NCBI RefSeq assembly: GCF_001719045.1
Contig: NZ_CP015423.1
Coordinates: forward strand, 868,001-932,000
Length of the DNA: 64,000 nucleotides
Direction: 5' to 3'
DNA from: Paenibacillus polymyxa
GTDB taxonomy: Bacteria > Bacillota > Bacilli > Paenibacillales > Paenibacillaceae
Within the stretch, counting starts at the first letter, position 1. Each line of letters begins with the position of its first letter. The notes beneath the pieces were generated by a model. That model searched no databases, was not told the origin of the DNA, and saw nothing but the letters and a program-made list of their open reading frames with translations. Below, piece by piece: positions 54,888-64,000 of the stretch. The translations under genes were made by a program, and so were the position numbers.

Positions 54888-56963
54888 TTAAACTACAAGC
54901 TTGGAAAAATCGGCAAAACGCTTCAGTTCTGAGTCAATAGCAGCCAGCAATGCCAAACGATTATTACGAACAGCATCATCCTCCGCCATAACCATAACAG
55001 AATCAAAGAATGCCGTCACCGCAGGGGTAATGGATGAAGCAAGCGCTAACGCTCGTGTCGCATCACCTTCCTGTAAAGCTACGCTATAAGATTCATAAGC
55101 GCTAGACCATGCTTCGTAAAGCGTTTTTTCGCCTTGCTCCGTAAACTCACTCGTATTAACTAACTTATGCACTGCTTTAGCAGCCAGATTGCCTACACGA
55201 TTAAAAGATTCAACTGTTGCTTTGAATACCTCACCTGTTTGTACGGCAGTCATTAATGCAGTTCCGCGGTTAACAACGGAAGCAACATCGTCATATCCAG
55301 CTGCAAGCACAGCATCCACAACGTCATAGCGAAGTGTCTCAGACAATAGTTTCTTCACCCGTAATCCGAAAAACTCATGTAATTCTTTACGTATTTCATC
55401 CGCGGAACGTTTCATATTTCCAAGGTTGCCGTGCACATCGAGCGCGATATTGAACACATCAGACAACGTAGCCGAAAGCTTACGATCCAACAAGATTTGC
55501 ACAATACCTGCTGCCTGACGACGAAGCGCGTAAGGGTCCTGTGAACCTGTTGGAATAATACCGATGGAGAAGCATCCTGTAATGGTATCTATCTTGTCTG
55601 CGATACTTACAATCGCTCCAGCATTCGTTGAAGGAACCGTTTCTCCTGCATAACGCGGTTGGTAATGCTCAAACACCGCTCTCGCCACTTCTTCCTTCTC
55701 TCCAGCCTTACGAGCATAATCCTCACCCATCACACCTTGCAGTTCAGGGAACTCATATACCATTTGTGTTACCAGGTCAAATTTACAAATATCCGCTGCT
55801 CGACTAACCGATTCCTGTGTATCTGAGGAAACGTGAAGTTTCTCTGCCAAAGCATCAGCAATACGGCGAATCCGGCGCACTTTGTCTCCAACCGTTCCCA
55901 GCTCTTCGTGGAAAACGATACTTTCCAGTTTGGAGAGTGCATCTTTAATTTCCAGCTTCTGATCTTCTTCATAAAAGAATTTGGCATCAGACAGCCGCGC
56001 ACGCAATACTTTTTCATTCCCTTTAGCAATGACTTCCAGCGATTGACTTCCTCCGTTACGTACCGTAACAAAGTATGGCAGTAGCTCTCCTGTGCGATCC
56101 AGCACTGGGAAATAGCGTTGATGTTCACGCATGGAAGTAATGAGTACATCCTTCGGAATGTTCAGGAACGCAGGATCAAAACCTCCGAACAGTACTGTTG
56201 GGGTTTCCACCAAATACAGCACTTCTTCCAGCAGATCATCCTTGACCGCAATCGTCCAATCTTTTTCGGCAGCCAGCGCTTCAATTTGCTTTACAATAAG
56301 CGTTTGACGTTCCTCAATGTCCACAATGACATGCTGCTTGCGAAGTACTTCAACATAGTCAGCTGGACTTGCTACAACGGCATCCTGTCCCAGGAAACGA
56401 TGCCCTCTTGTCACATTTCCTGACTGCACGCCGGCAATCTCCAAATTAACAATATCGTTACCAAACAAGGCAATCAACCAGCGGATCGGACGAACAAATT
56501 TAAAGTCATAACTTGCCCAGCGCATGAATTTAGGGAATGTCATGGCATGTAAAATGTGCAATAAACCTTCGGACAGTACATCCGCTGTTGGTACACCTAT
56601 GCTGCTCTTAGTGGCGTAAATATATTCCACGCCTCCAAGCTCCTTGAATGTGAACTGTTCAGGATCAACACCTTGGCTACGAGCAAAGCCTAGTGCAGCC
56701 TTGCTCCAGTTACCAGCTTCGTCGAGTGCGATTTTGCGGGAAGGACCTTTAACTTCTTCGTTAATATCTTCTTGCTTCTCCGCTACTTCCTTGACAAGTA
56801 CCGCCAAACGGCGAGGTGTAGCATAAGCCTCTACAGCACCATAAGCAATACGCGAGCTGTCAAGCCACGCCGTCATACGCTGCTTCAACTGCTGAATCGC
56901 ATTCGGGATAAAACGTGCAGGGACTTCTTCCAACCCGATCTCAAACAATAAATCCTTAGACAT
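54888..56963 (-). CDS. glyS: Glycyl-tRNA synthetase beta subunit
   Basis: Beta chain of the bacterial alpha2-beta2 GlyRS, needed for tRNA binding. 691 residues with [14 protein letters not shown] at the start, the HD-like domain ([18 protein letters not shown]) and the C-terminal anticodon-binding domain. ATG at 56963 with AAAGGAGGTG; it overlaps the glyQ stop by 8 bases, so the subunits are coupled in translation. Confidence 0.97.
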   Translation of the reverse strand: MSKDLLFEIGLEEVPARFIPNAIQQLKQRMTAWLDSSRIAYGAVEAYATPRRLAVLVKEVAEKQEDINEEVKGPSRKIALDEAGNWSKAALGFARSQGVDPEQFTFKELGGVEYIYATKSSIGVPTADVLSEGLLHILHAMTFPKFMRWASYDFKFVRPIRWLIALFGNDIVNLEIAGVQSGNVTRGHRFLGQDAVVASPADYVEVLRKQHVIVDIEERQTLIVKQIEALAAEKDWTIAVKDDLLEEVLYLVETPTVLFGGFDPAFLNIPKDVLITSMREHQRYFPVLDRTGELLPYFVTVRNGGSQSLEVIAKGNEKVLRARLSDAKFFYEEDQKLEIKDALSKLESIVFHEELGTVGDKVRRIRRIADALAEKLHVSSDTQESVSRAADICKFDLVTQMVYEFPELQGVMGEDYARKAGEKEEVARAVFEHYQPRYAGETVPSTNAGAIVSIADKIDTITGCFSIGIIPTGSQDPYALRRQAAGIVQILLDRKLSATLSDVFNIALDVHGNLGNMKRSADEIRKELHEFFGLRVKKLLSETLRYDVVDAVLAAGYDDVASVVNRGTALMTAVQTGEVFKATVESFNRVGNLAAKAVHKLVNTSEFTEQGEKTLYEAWSSAYESYSVALQEGDATRALALASSITPAVTAFFDSVMVMAEDDAVRNNRLALLAAIDSELKRFADFSKLVV

Positions 56964-57843
56964 TTGCCGCACCTCCTTTCTTCAACAGCGGGAAGCCCAG
57001 CTTCTCGCGCTCCTCCAGATAGGTCGCAGCCACCTGACGCGCCAAATTACGTACTCGTATAATAAACCCAGTCCGTTCCGTCACGCTGATCGCTCCGCGA
57101 GCGTCCAGCAAGTTGAACGCATGAGAACATTTCAGCACATAATCATAGGCTGGAAATACAAGATGCTGCGCCATCGCTTTATTTGCCTCTTCTTCATACA
57201 TATTAAAAAGAGTAAAGAGCATTTTGACGTCAGATACTTCGAACGTATACTTGGAATGCTCAAATTCAGGCTGGTGGAAAACATCACCGTACGTGATTCC
57301 ATTGACCCACTCCAAATCGAACACATTCTCCTTGTCCTGGATGTAGGAAGCAAGACGCTCCATACCATACGTGATTTCTACGGCAACCGGACTGGCATCA
57401 ATACCGCCCACTTGCTGGAAATACGTGAATTGAGTAATTTCCATACCGTCCAGCCATACTTCCCAACCTAAGCCCCACGCTCCCAACGTCGGTGCTTCCC
57501 AGTTGTCTTCAACGAAACGAATATCATGCTCCAGAGGGTTAATGCCCAAACGGCTCAAACTCTCCAAATACAATTCCTGAATGTTATCCGGTGAAGGCTT
57601 CAAAACTACTTGGAACTGATGATGCTGATACAGGCGATTCGGGTTCTCACCATAACGTCCGTCTGACGGACGACGAGAAGGCTCAACATAAGCTACATTC
57701 CACGGCTCAGGTCCGATCGAACGTAAATACGTCATTGGGTTCATCGTGCCTGCCCCTTTTTCCGTGTCATACGGCTGTACAATAATACAGTTGTGTTCAG
57801 CCCAAAATTGTTGCAGCGTTAAAATCATCTGCTGAAAATTCAT
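56956..57843 (-). CDS. glyQ: Glycyl-tRNA synthetase alpha subunit
   Basis: Class II catalytic subunit that makes glycyl-adenylate. 295 residues; [37 protein letters not shown] (motif 2 region) and the [10 protein letters not shown] motif 3. ATG at 57843 with AAAGGGAG 9 bases upstream. Preceded by a glycine T-box leader. Confidence 0.97.
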   Translation of the reverse strand: MNFQQMILTLQQFWAEHNCIIVQPYDTEKGAGTMNPMTYLRSIGPEPWNVAYVEPSRRPSDGRYGENPNRLYQHHQFQVVLKPSPDNIQELYLESLSRLGINPLEHDIRFVEDNWEAPTLGAWGLGWEVWLDGMEITQFTYFQQVGGIDASPVAVEITYGMERLASYIQDKENVFDLEWVNGITYGDVFHQPEFEHSKYTFEVSDVKMLFTLFNMYEEEANKAMAQHLVFPAYDYVLKCSHAFNLLDARGAISVTERTGFIIRVRNLARQVAATYLEEREKLGFPLLKKGGAANV

Positions 57844-57946
57844 TGGTACACGCTCCCTTTCTACTTCCCTCAAATGTTGGTGATTTCTTCTCATTAAGCT
57901 CGTATGTACAGGGCTATTTTATCCCAAAAGCCTTGCTAGAGACAGC

Positions 57947-58200
57947 AAAAAGCCCCCGCCTCTACGCCTGTACAGACGTAGGGACGAGAGCTGACTCCCG
58001 CGGTTCCACCCTACTTGATTGCGATCCTACATCACCAATCAGATCGTAATCCTCTTTTCCGTGTCCATTCAGATGCTCCCGAGTGCCTTGTTCACGAAGA
58101 ATTCCCGCTGGGCTTACACCGTCCCCAACTCGCTAATTACAGAGAATACATCCCGCTACTTTCTCGTTCAATGCATCTGCTCCCGAAGGAGATATATAGT
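57947..58200 (-). promoter_or_regulatory. Glycine T-box riboswitch leader of glyQS
   Basis: Reads uncharged tRNA-Gly and controls antitermination. The T-box core AGGGTGGAACCGCG lies at 58012-57999. A GGC specifier triplet (58087-58085) follows AACAA in the stem I internal loop and decodes tRNA-Gly(GCC). The terminator stem at about 57990-57952 (14 pairs with one mismatch) is followed by five T. Part of this terminator competes with the antiterminator formed by the T-box. The 5' end is set from the promoter. Confidence 0.93.
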
Positions 58201-58203
58201 AGG

Positions 58204-58232
58204 ATATTACACGTTTTCAGCAATACAGTCAA
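58204..58232 (-). promoter_or_regulatory. Sigma-A promoter of glyQS
   Basis: TTGACT (58232-58227), 17-base spacer, TAATAT (58209-58204) on the minus strand, just upstream of the T-box leader; the -10 and -35 fall immediately before the recO stop. Confidence 0.8.
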
Positions 58233-58246
58233 GAGAATAGGGCGTT

Positions 58247-58999
58247 TCACATATCGTACTTGTCGAGCTGATCCAAGAAGTTGCGGGATTTCAGCTTGAC
58301 CTCCAACTGCATATCCATGAACTGACGCATGACATGTTTGATCTCCAGCTTAGTGGAGTCCTTCACGTCAATGTTGCCGAGCCGATTCAAATCCATTCTG
58401 GCGAACAAGCGCAGCAACTTCAATGTACGTGGAGTCACGCTCAATGCAGCTGGATCAAAATGCTTGTAGCTCCGACACAAAACTCCGCCTAGCCTCGGAC
58501 TGACAAACATATCTTCATCAGCACATTGTTGACCACTTGAAATACATGCATCAAGCTGAGGAGCATATCCGGCCGCCTGCAATATTTTAAATTCATAAAT
58601 ACTCATGACGATCAGCGGATCTTTGCCACTCTCCAGCGCCTCCAAACATGCTTTTAGCTGCTTAAACCAGAACGCACCTGTTTCCTCATCCTGTAACACC
58701 CGATCGAGTAATTCACAAGCATAAGAAGCGTAAGCAGCCTTAGTAATATCCTCGCGTAATGTATGGTGGGATTGGATGATTTCACCGGCATTCAACGTGC
58801 CTAAGCCTGTGTTTCGAAAAAAAACGAATTCACCGTACGTAAACGGCTGCGTTAAAGCAGCGTGACGGCTTTTGGACTTTTTTGCACCTCTGACCAGCAT
58901 GCCTGCTTTGCCTCCGCTTTCGGTGCAAAGCGTAATAATTTTGTTCCCCTCACCGTAATCCATGCTGCGGATGACGATTCCTTCCACCCTGTAAAGCAT
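58247..58999 (-). CDS. recO: DNA repair protein RecO
   Basis: Mediator that loads RecA and anneals single strands in the RecFOR pathway. 250 residues; OB-fold start (YRVEGIVIRSMDYGEGNK), then a zinc-finger-like cysteine set CISSGQQC and LCRSYKHF. ATG at 58999 with GGGGGAAGAGG upstream. Follows yqzL by 42 bases, as in Bacillus. Confidence 0.93.
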   Translation of the reverse strand: MLYRVEGIVIRSMDYGEGNKIITLCTESGGKAGMLVRGAKKSKSRHAALTQPFTYGEFVFFRNTGLGTLNAGEIIQSHHTLREDITKAAYASYACELLDRVLQDEETGAFWFKQLKACLEALESGKDPLIVMSIYEFKILQAAGYAPQLDACISSGQQCADEDMFVSPRLGGVLCRSYKHFDPAALSVTPRTLKLLRLFARMDLNRLGNIDVKDSTKLEIKHVMRQFMDMQLEVKLKSRNFLDQLDKYDM

Positions 59000-59041
59000 G
59001 CCTCTTCCCCCAAACATTCGCGAAGAAGCCAGTGGCTTGTA

Positions 59042-59179
59042 CTATTCACGGGCTTCTTCATGCTCGTCCGACTCTCCCTCATCCGTGTCTTGCTCCCTTG
59101 TCACGGCGCTCTCCCGATATAACAGATACGCACCGACATCTCCAGTCATCGCAAAATACTTCCACGAAAAATCTCGCAA
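59042..59179 (-). CDS. yqzL: YqzL family small protein
   Basis: 45 residues, easily missed. The peptide begins MRDFSWKYFAMTGDVGAYLLY and ends in a highly acidic tail (EQDTDEGESDEHEEARE). This is the YqzL pattern found between era and recO in Bacillus. The start is a TTG at 59179 with AAAGGATGA upstream; no ATG fits before residue 11. Function unknown, conserved in spore formers. Confidence 0.85.
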   Translation of the reverse strand: MRDFSWKYFAMTGDVGAYLLYRESAVTREQDTDEGESDEHEEARE

Positions 59180-59504
59180 TTGTATTCATCCTTTCTTCGG
59201 AAATGACGTTTGCATCTCAAAAATAGGATGATGCGAAGAGGGGAGAAGTATGCGATGAAATAAATGGATTGCGTTAAAAATGCTCCTTATTTCATCACTG
59301 GACGAAAAGGGTAAAAAAGAGCAAGAGTTAAGCGCCGCATATGCGCGGCGCTTTGAATGACCAGAAGACTGTTACTTATCTCAGTCATAGAGATCGGACG
59401 GCTTTTTTATGATGCTTACAACAACTATACATATTTATTTAATATCCATTTTTTTAGCCTCAATAAACCCTTGAACTAAAGTAACGTAGAATCGAATTCT
59501 GTTT
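59180..59504. other. Intergenic region with hairpins
   Basis: Three inverted repeats: 59254-59263/59287-59296 (perfect 10 bases, loop 23), 59331-59338/59345-59352 (AGCGCCGC/GCGGCGCT) and a weak pair near 59370-59400. The middle one may end era transcripts but lacks a T run. The first lies in the yqzL-recO leader, about 75 bases upstream of yqzL. No coding frame is convincing. Confidence 0.5.
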
Positions 59505-60407
59505 TTAAGCGTCGCGATGAAAGCCAAGGTCACGAAGGACGCGGTCCTGGTTGCGCCAGTCTTTTTTTACCTTAACCCAAAGTTCCAGGAAAATCTTGGA
59601 GCCTAGCAGGTTTTGGATATCCTGGCGGGCCTGTTTGCCCACCTCTTTGAGCATGGCTCCCTGTTTGCCGATAATGATCCCCTTCTGGGAGTCACGCTCT
59701 ACAAAAATAACAGCCATAATATGCACTACACCATTATCCTGCACTTTCATGTCTTCAATCATAACGGCAATAGAATGGGGTACTTCCTCACGTGTCATAT
59801 GCAGAATTTTTTCCCGAACCAGCTCGGCAATAACAAACTGTTCTGGATGATCGGTAATTTGATCATCCGGATAATATTGCGGACCTTCTGGCAAGTATTT
59901 TTGCACCTGCTCCAGCAGGGTGTTTACATTGTTGCCCATTTTGGCCGAGATCGGTACGATTTCTGCAAAGTCATACAACTTGCGATACTGCTCAATCAGG
60001 GGCAACAACGCTTCCGGCTCAATGCGATCAATTTTATTCAGCACCAAGATAACTGGCGTTTTTACTTGTTTAAGCTGTTCCGCAATAAAACGGTCGCCAC
60101 CGCCCAGGCCTTCAGCAGCGTCAATAAGAAAAAGTACCGCTTCTACTTCACCCAACGTATTAAAAGCAGTCTGATTCATGTAATCGCCTAATTTTGACTG
60201 GCGCTTATGAATCCCGGGTGTATCCAAAAATACAATTTGCGTGTCCTCCGTAGTAAATACGCCGTGAATTTTGTTGCGTGTAGTTTGCGGCTTGTCTGAC
60301 ATAATGGCGATCTTCTGCCCAATGACGTGGTTCATCAGTGTTGATTTTCCGACATTGGGTCTGCCAACAATTGCGACAAAGCCTGATTTAAAGTGTTTCT
60401 TAGCCAT
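59505..60407 (-). CDS. era: Ribosome-assembly GTPase Era
   Basis: Binds 16S rRNA 3' end during 30S maturation. 300 residues: G1 [10 protein letters not shown]3 DTPGIHKR, G4 NKIDRIEP, and the C-terminal KH domain [22 protein letters not shown] at 60407 with GGAGG 7 bases upstream. Follows dgkA by 49 bases; the cytidine deaminase gene cdd that sits there in B. subtilis is missing. Confidence 0.97.
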   Translation of the reverse strand: MAKKHFKSGFVAIVGRPNVGKSTLMNHVIGQKIAIMSDKPQTTRNKIHGVFTTEDTQIVFLDTPGIHKRQSKLGDYMNQTAFNTLGEVEAVLFLIDAAEGLGGGDRFIAEQLKQVKTPVILVLNKIDRIEPEALLPLIEQYRKLYDFAEIVPISAKMGNNVNTLLEQVQKYLPEGPQYYPDDQITDHPEQFVIAELVREKILHMTREEVPHSIAVMIEDMKVQDNGVVHIMAVIFVERDSQKGIIIGKQGAMLKEVGKQARQDIQNLLGSKIFLELWVKVKKDWRNQDRVLRDLGFHRDA

Positions 60408-60456
60408 TTCATTTCCTCCAGCGCGATTAAGCACCTATTTTATTTTGGTTTTTCCA

Positions 60457-60831
60457 TTAAAACAGCGAACTAATTAACGTCAACATAGGCCTATAAAACA
60501 CAAATATACCAATAATTACAGCAAAAACCGCTGCCAGGAGCACGGCTCCGGCGGCGGTGTCTTTAGCCGCTTTGGCCAGCGGATGAATATCAGGTGAGAT
60601 GAGATCCACCGCTGCTTCAACAGCGGTGTTGAACAGTTCGGCTACAATGACTATAGCGATAGCCACGCAGACGAATAACCAGTCGAGCCGGGAGATGTGC
60701 AGAGTTAAGCCTGCTACAATGACAAGGAGCGCCACGGCCACATGTATCCGCATATTTACTTGCGTACGCAGAGCATACATCACGCCTTCTGCCGCATAGC
60801 GAAAGGTCATTCTCCAAGGCTGACGTCTCAT
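60457..60831 (-). CDS. dgkA: Undecaprenol/diacylglycerol kinase DgkA
   Basis: Small membrane kinase of 124 residues and three helices; in Gram-positives it phosphorylates undecaprenol, recycling the lipid carrier for wall synthesis. Conserved VAELFNTAVEAAVDLIS and KAAKDTAAGAVLLAA motifs. Start ATG at 60831 shares bases with the ybeY stop (TAATG). Confidence 0.94.
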   Translation of the reverse strand: MRRQPWRMTFRYAAEGVMYALRTQVNMRIHVAVALLVIVAGLTLHISRLDWLFVCVAIAIVIVAELFNTAVEAAVDLISPDIHPLAKAAKDTAAGAVLLAAVFAVIIGIFVFYRPMLTLISSLF

Positions 60832-61328
60832 TACCTTGTCAACCCCGCTTGAGCCAGTACAGCTTCCTGTTTGCCCATCATTTCAGCTTCACTCACATCA
60901 TCCTGATGATCATAGCCTAACAGATGCAGAAAGCCGTGAACAAACAAAAAACCGATTTCACGCTCAATGGAATGTCCGTATTCTTCGCTCTGAGCTTGCG
61001 CTGTCTGTACAGAGATTATAATATCCCCCAGAACATCCGGTACATCATTCAATGAATTTTCTTCATTCGGTTCGTAAATAATTTCAAGCTCTTCATCCAG
61101 TGTCTCCTTCATAGCAAAAGACAACACATCGGTGGGACGATCAATTCCCCGATAGTCCCTGTTCAACTCATGAATTTGCTCATCATTAACGAAGGTAAGG
61201 GCTACCTCACCGTCTGTGACTCCTTCCACTCTGCCTGCCTCCTCTAATAAGGTGTTCAGCAGCGTAATTAAAGATTCGTTAATTACCATATCGTTTTGTT
61301 CATTATTCCAAGCTAATTGAAGGCCCAT
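60831..61328 (-). CDS. ybeY: Endoribonuclease YbeY
   Basis: Zinc endoribonuclease needed for 16S rRNA 3' processing and ribosome quality control. 165 residues; H3XH5XGXXH motif HGFLHLLGYDH and LNRDYRGIDRPTDVLSF. ATG at 61328 with AAAAGGAG. Overlaps dgkA. Confidence 0.96.
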   Translation of the reverse strand: MGLQLAWNNEQNDMVINESLITLLNTLLEEAGRVEGVTDGEVALTFVNDEQIHELNRDYRGIDRPTDVLSFAMKETLDEELEIIYEPNEENSLNDVPDVLGDIIISVQTAQAQSEEYGHSIEREIGFLFVHGFLHLLGYDHQDDVSEAEMMGKQEAVLAQAGLTR

Positions 61329-61383
61329 GCCAACCGCTCCTTTTAATTCTAGTGCTCTACCCGTGCTTCATGCACAAGTTATA

Positions 61384-63630
61384 TTAAGCTTTTCCGTTTT
61401 CAGACTTGGGCCTTTCCTCTGGATACTCAATACGGGAATGGAAAATCCCCATTACTGTTTCCTTGAGGGTTTGAGCCACGATATCAAGCTCCCGCATGGT
61501 CAGCTCGCAGTCGTTAAATTGGTGATCATCAAGACGGCTCTTAATAATTTTCTCAATCATGGATTCAACCTGTTCCACCGTCGGCTTCCGTAAGGAACGA
61601 ACTGCTGCCTCCACACTATCAGCAATTCCCACCACAGCAGACTCTTTAGACTGAGCCTTCGGTCCCGGATAACGGAAATCATCCTCCGTGAAGTCAGGCT
61701 CCACCCCCCGCTCTTCAGCCTCACGCAACGCCTTGTGATAAAAATAGTGTAAGAATGTCGTTCCGTGGTGCTGCTCGGCAATATCGCGAATTGGCTTGGG
61801 TAGCTTGTAATCCAATTGCATTTCCACGCCGTCACGAGCATGGGCGATAATGATGGATTTGCTAAGCTTGGGCTCTATTGAATCATGTGGATTTTCCAAC
61901 CCATTTTGATTTTCAATGAAGTACGAAGGCCTCTTGGTTTTACCAATATCATGATAATACGAACCAACCCGGCACAACAAGCCGTTTGCTCCTATAGCCT
62001 CCGCTGCGGCCTCTGACAGATTACCCACCATTACACTATGATGATACGTTCCCGGTGTCTCCGTAAGCAGCTTGCGGAGCAATGGATGGTTGGGATTCGA
62101 CAGCTCAACAAGCTTCAGTGCCGACAAGATACCAAAAGTAGACTCAAAAAATGGCATTAGCCCAATAACAAGTATTGCTGTTATCAGACCGCCTGCAAAA
62201 GCAAAAGCTACCCCATAGAGCGTCGTCGTTTGAGTCCAATTCCCTTGGTCAATCAGTGCCAGAGAAAAAACAGACAGGGCACCGAACAGGCATACCATAA
62301 TCGCCCCTTTGAACAGTGTTGAACGCTGGCTGGCTCGATGGGTAGAGAAAATCGCTGCCAGACAGACCACAATAGCAAAAAAACCAAAATTAAAGTCAAA
62401 AATTTGTCCCTGACGGACATTCAAAATAACACTTGCCAATATACTGAATATAACGGCACATACAAAAGCCAACGACATATCAAGCAACAGCGTTACGAGC
62501 ATAGCTCCAAGCGCGATAGGCGCCAGATAGCCAAGATAGGAACGTTCACTGTTCTGCAGTATGGAAATTAACATCATTGCTCCTACTGTAATCACAAAGA
62601 TTAATACTAGCATAAGCAACTGCGCATTATTATACTTGAAGTTTCGTGTTCGTGATTGAAATTGACGAATATACATAAACAGGCCCAACGCCAGCATCAT
62701 AGACAACATCAGCAGCCCAAATTGTGGCCAATAATTGATTTTATCCTTGAGCAATTCATTTTCATCAAGCAGTGTATAGATTTCCTGGGTAATAATCTCA
62801 CCCTTCTTGACGAGTACTTCACCCTGTTTAATGTAAACTGTCGGTGTATCTTCACGAGCCTGTACCTTGGCGTCCTTCGTAGCTGTATCATCATAGAACT
62901 TGTTGGCGGTAATCACAAGCCTTGCAAGTTCCTGAACAACCTCCCGTGAAGTACGCTTAGTAAGCGAGCTTGTACTAACCCGCTCAGCTACTTTCGCTCG
63001 GGCTGTCTGAGCATCCGTAATTTGATCATTCATCAACCCTGTCACAATCTCACGGGCAACAGGCCGCATTTCAGCAATATCCTCAGATGTAAGGCGCGGA
63101 ATTTTAATGAATGTCTCCTCTGGAATCCGGTACGTTTGCTCTTTCGTTTTTTCCAGCACTTCATCCAGCAGCTTATCTGGGTAGGCATCCGCATTACGGC
63201 TGTTATTCACAAAATTTTGCACAAATTCCCGTGCACGTTGCGGAATCTCATCCTTATAAATCGAAATCTTATCTGCTCTGGAAACCTGATCATCCTGATT
63301 GAGCCGTTCAATTCGATCCAAAATACCAGTAATCAGGTTATCGTTGCGAACGGGCACAATGGTATACATGGGCTGCACACGTTCAGCTGATTCCTCTTGA
63401 GCCTTCAAAGTCGCCTTACTGTTAGGAAGCTGCATCGGGGCGACAATTTCCTTTTCACTCGGTTGATTTACCCGAATATCATAACGCTCGGGAAGCAGCT
63501 TGGACGCAAAGCCTACATAAAAAAGAACCACCAAAAATAAAAACAGAAGATAGCGTGTCGCCACGCTATACTTCCATCCATTCATTCTATGCTGGAACGT
63601 TTTCCCTTTAGATAATTCCTTCGAGATCAT
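61384..63630 (-). CDS. pgpH: Membrane HD-domain c-di-AMP phosphodiesterase PgpH
   Basis: 748 residues (YqfF type). One N-terminal helix, a large extracellular 7TMR-HDED domain (about 50-290), seven helices, and a C-terminal HD domain with TPGTYHHSVMVGNL and SYYHDIGKTKRP, whose metal-binding histidines hydrolyse c-di-AMP. It controls potassium and wall homeostasis. ATG at 63630 with GAGAGG. Second gene after phoH. Confidence 0.93.
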   Translation of the reverse strand: MISKELSKGKTFQHRMNGWKYSVATRYLLFLFLVVLFYVGFASKLLPERYDIRVNQPSEKEIVAPMQLPNSKATLKAQEESAERVQPMYTIVPVRNDNLITGILDRIERLNQDDQVSRADKISIYKDEIPQRAREFVQNFVNNSRNADAYPDKLLDEVLEKTKEQTYRIPEETFIKIPRLTSEDIAEMRPVAREIVTGLMNDQITDAQTARAKVAERVSTSSLTKRTSREVVQELARLVITANKFYDDTATKDAKVQAREDTPTVYIKQGEVLVKKGEIITQEIYTLLDENELLKDKINYWPQFGLLMLSMMLALGLFMYIRQFQSRTRNFKYNNAQLLMLVLIFVITVGAMMLISILQNSERSYLGYLAPIALGAMLVTLLLDMSLAFVCAVIFSILASVILNVRQGQIFDFNFGFFAIVVCLAAIFSTHRASQRSTLFKGAIMVCLFGALSVFSLALIDQGNWTQTTTLYGVAFAFAGGLITAILVIGLMPFFESTFGILSALKLVELSNPNHPLLRKLLTETPGTYHHSVMVGNLSEAAAEAIGANGLLCRVGSYYHDIGKTKRPSYFIENQNGLENPHDSIEPKLSKSIIIAHARDGVEMQLDYKLPKPIRDIAEQHHGTTFLHYFYHKALREAEERGVEPDFTEDDFRYPGPKAQSKESAVVGIADSVEAAVRSLRKPTVEQVESMIEKIIKSRLDDHQFNDCELTMRELDIVAQTLKETVMGIFHSRIEYPEERPKSENGKA

Positions 63631-63726
63631 CTAAAACAATCCCTCTCCATCATCTTTTTCAAGGCAGCTACACTGCTCATTTTATACTTTTTTCTGTTCG
63701 TACACACCATACTTGTACTTGAATGG

Positions 63727-64000
63727 CTATCCTTGATTCTCGGCAACACGGTCATAAGCAACAATGATTTTTTGAACGAGGGAATGACGGACCACATCCT
63801 CTTCTGCAAACTGGACAAAGCCTATTTCCTCAATCCCTTGTAAAATCGCATTCGCTTCAATCAGACCGGATTTTTTGCCGCGAGGCAAATCAATTTGCGT
63901 GACATCGCCGGTAATTACCATTTTGGAGCCGAAGCCAAGTCGAGTCAAAAACATTTTCATTTGCTCGGGTGTGGTGTTTTGCGCTTCGTCCAAAATAATA
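63727..64000 (-). CDS. phoH: PhoH-like ATPase, 5' part beyond window
   Basis: Only the last 91 or so codons are visible; the frame is open at 64000. It begins within Walker B ([20 protein letters not shown]) and has [12 protein letters not shown] and GKKSGLIEA, typical of the PhoH C-terminal half. Lies 96 bases before pgpH, as phoH-yqfF in B. subtilis. Predicted ATPase linked to RNA or phosphate stress. Confidence 0.94.
   Translation of the reverse strand, partial: IILDEAQNTTPEQMKMFLTRLGFGSKMVITGDVTQIDLPRGKKSGLIEANAILQGIEEIGFVQFAEEDVVRHSLVQKIIVAYDRVAENQG

Noticed and set aside
1..64000. Mobile elements, CRISPR arrays or prophage remnants
   Set aside because: No transposase, integrase, phage gene or regular short repeat array was seen on either strand.

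Overview
The window looks like a chromosomal core segment of a Paenibacillus, probably of the P. polymyxa group. The evidence is a moderate G+C content, Bacillus-type gene orders, meso-DAP-type MurE, bacillithiol synthesis (BshC), sporulation genes (SpoVD, SpoVE-like, CotD-like, RsfA-like, YqzL), strong AGGAGG ribosome sites and frequent TTG starts. I saw no insertion sequences, prophage genes, CRISPR arrays, tRNAs or rRNAs. Nearly all genes are vertically conserved housekeeping genes, mostly on the minus strand, so the text below reads right to left within each operon.

Region 1 (1-18,415) is a complete dcw (division and cell wall) cluster on the minus strand: mraZ, rsmH, ftsL, pbpB, spoVD, murE, murF, mraY, murD, spoVE/ftsW, murG, murB, murA, divIB and a 3'-truncated ftsA. 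It opens with a sigma-A-like promoter followed by three MraZ-type TGGG boxes. ftsA has its own sigma-H-like promoter. The cluster makes lipid II from UDP-GlcNAc and polymerises it at the septum and around the forespore.

Region 2 (18,500-28,800) holds ahcY, bshC, an oligopeptide ABC transporter (oppA, oppB, oppC and one ATPase, with no oppD), a DUF3397 membrane protein, panE and an RsfA-like regulator. Bacillus keeps DUF3397, panE and bshC next to mraZ, so the opp operon and ahcY look like lineage-specific insertions.

Region 3 (29,000-47,600) is a patchwork of short units. It contains a secreted coiled-coil protein, a PIN-PhoH ATPase, an LCP wall-polymer ligase, typA, a membrane protein, two divergent TerC-family proteins, thiI with its cysteine desulfurase partner, a CwlQ-like lytic transglycosylase, small DUF proteins, a YpuI-like protein, a subtilisin-family protease, a CotD-like coat protein, and a divergent MocR regulator/aminotransferase pair. 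Most units end in clear intrinsic terminators.

Region 4 (47,700-64,000) contains RNase P RNA, which is class A rather than the class B usual in Bacillus. It is followed by yqfO-trmK-DUF2157-like, sigA-dnaG-yqxD, glyS-glyQ under a glycine T-box, recO-yqzL, and era-dgkA-ybeY-pgpH-phoH (phoH truncated at the window edge). This is the Bacillus macromolecular-synthesis neighbourhood, but ccpN, its neighbour yqfL, and cdd are missing from their Bacillus positions.

I found no obviously new multi-gene system. The most unusual items are the secreted coiled-coil protein at 29,061 with a possible lipid-binding C-terminus, the class A RNase P RNA, the Opp operon with a single ATPase, and several structured intergenic regions.
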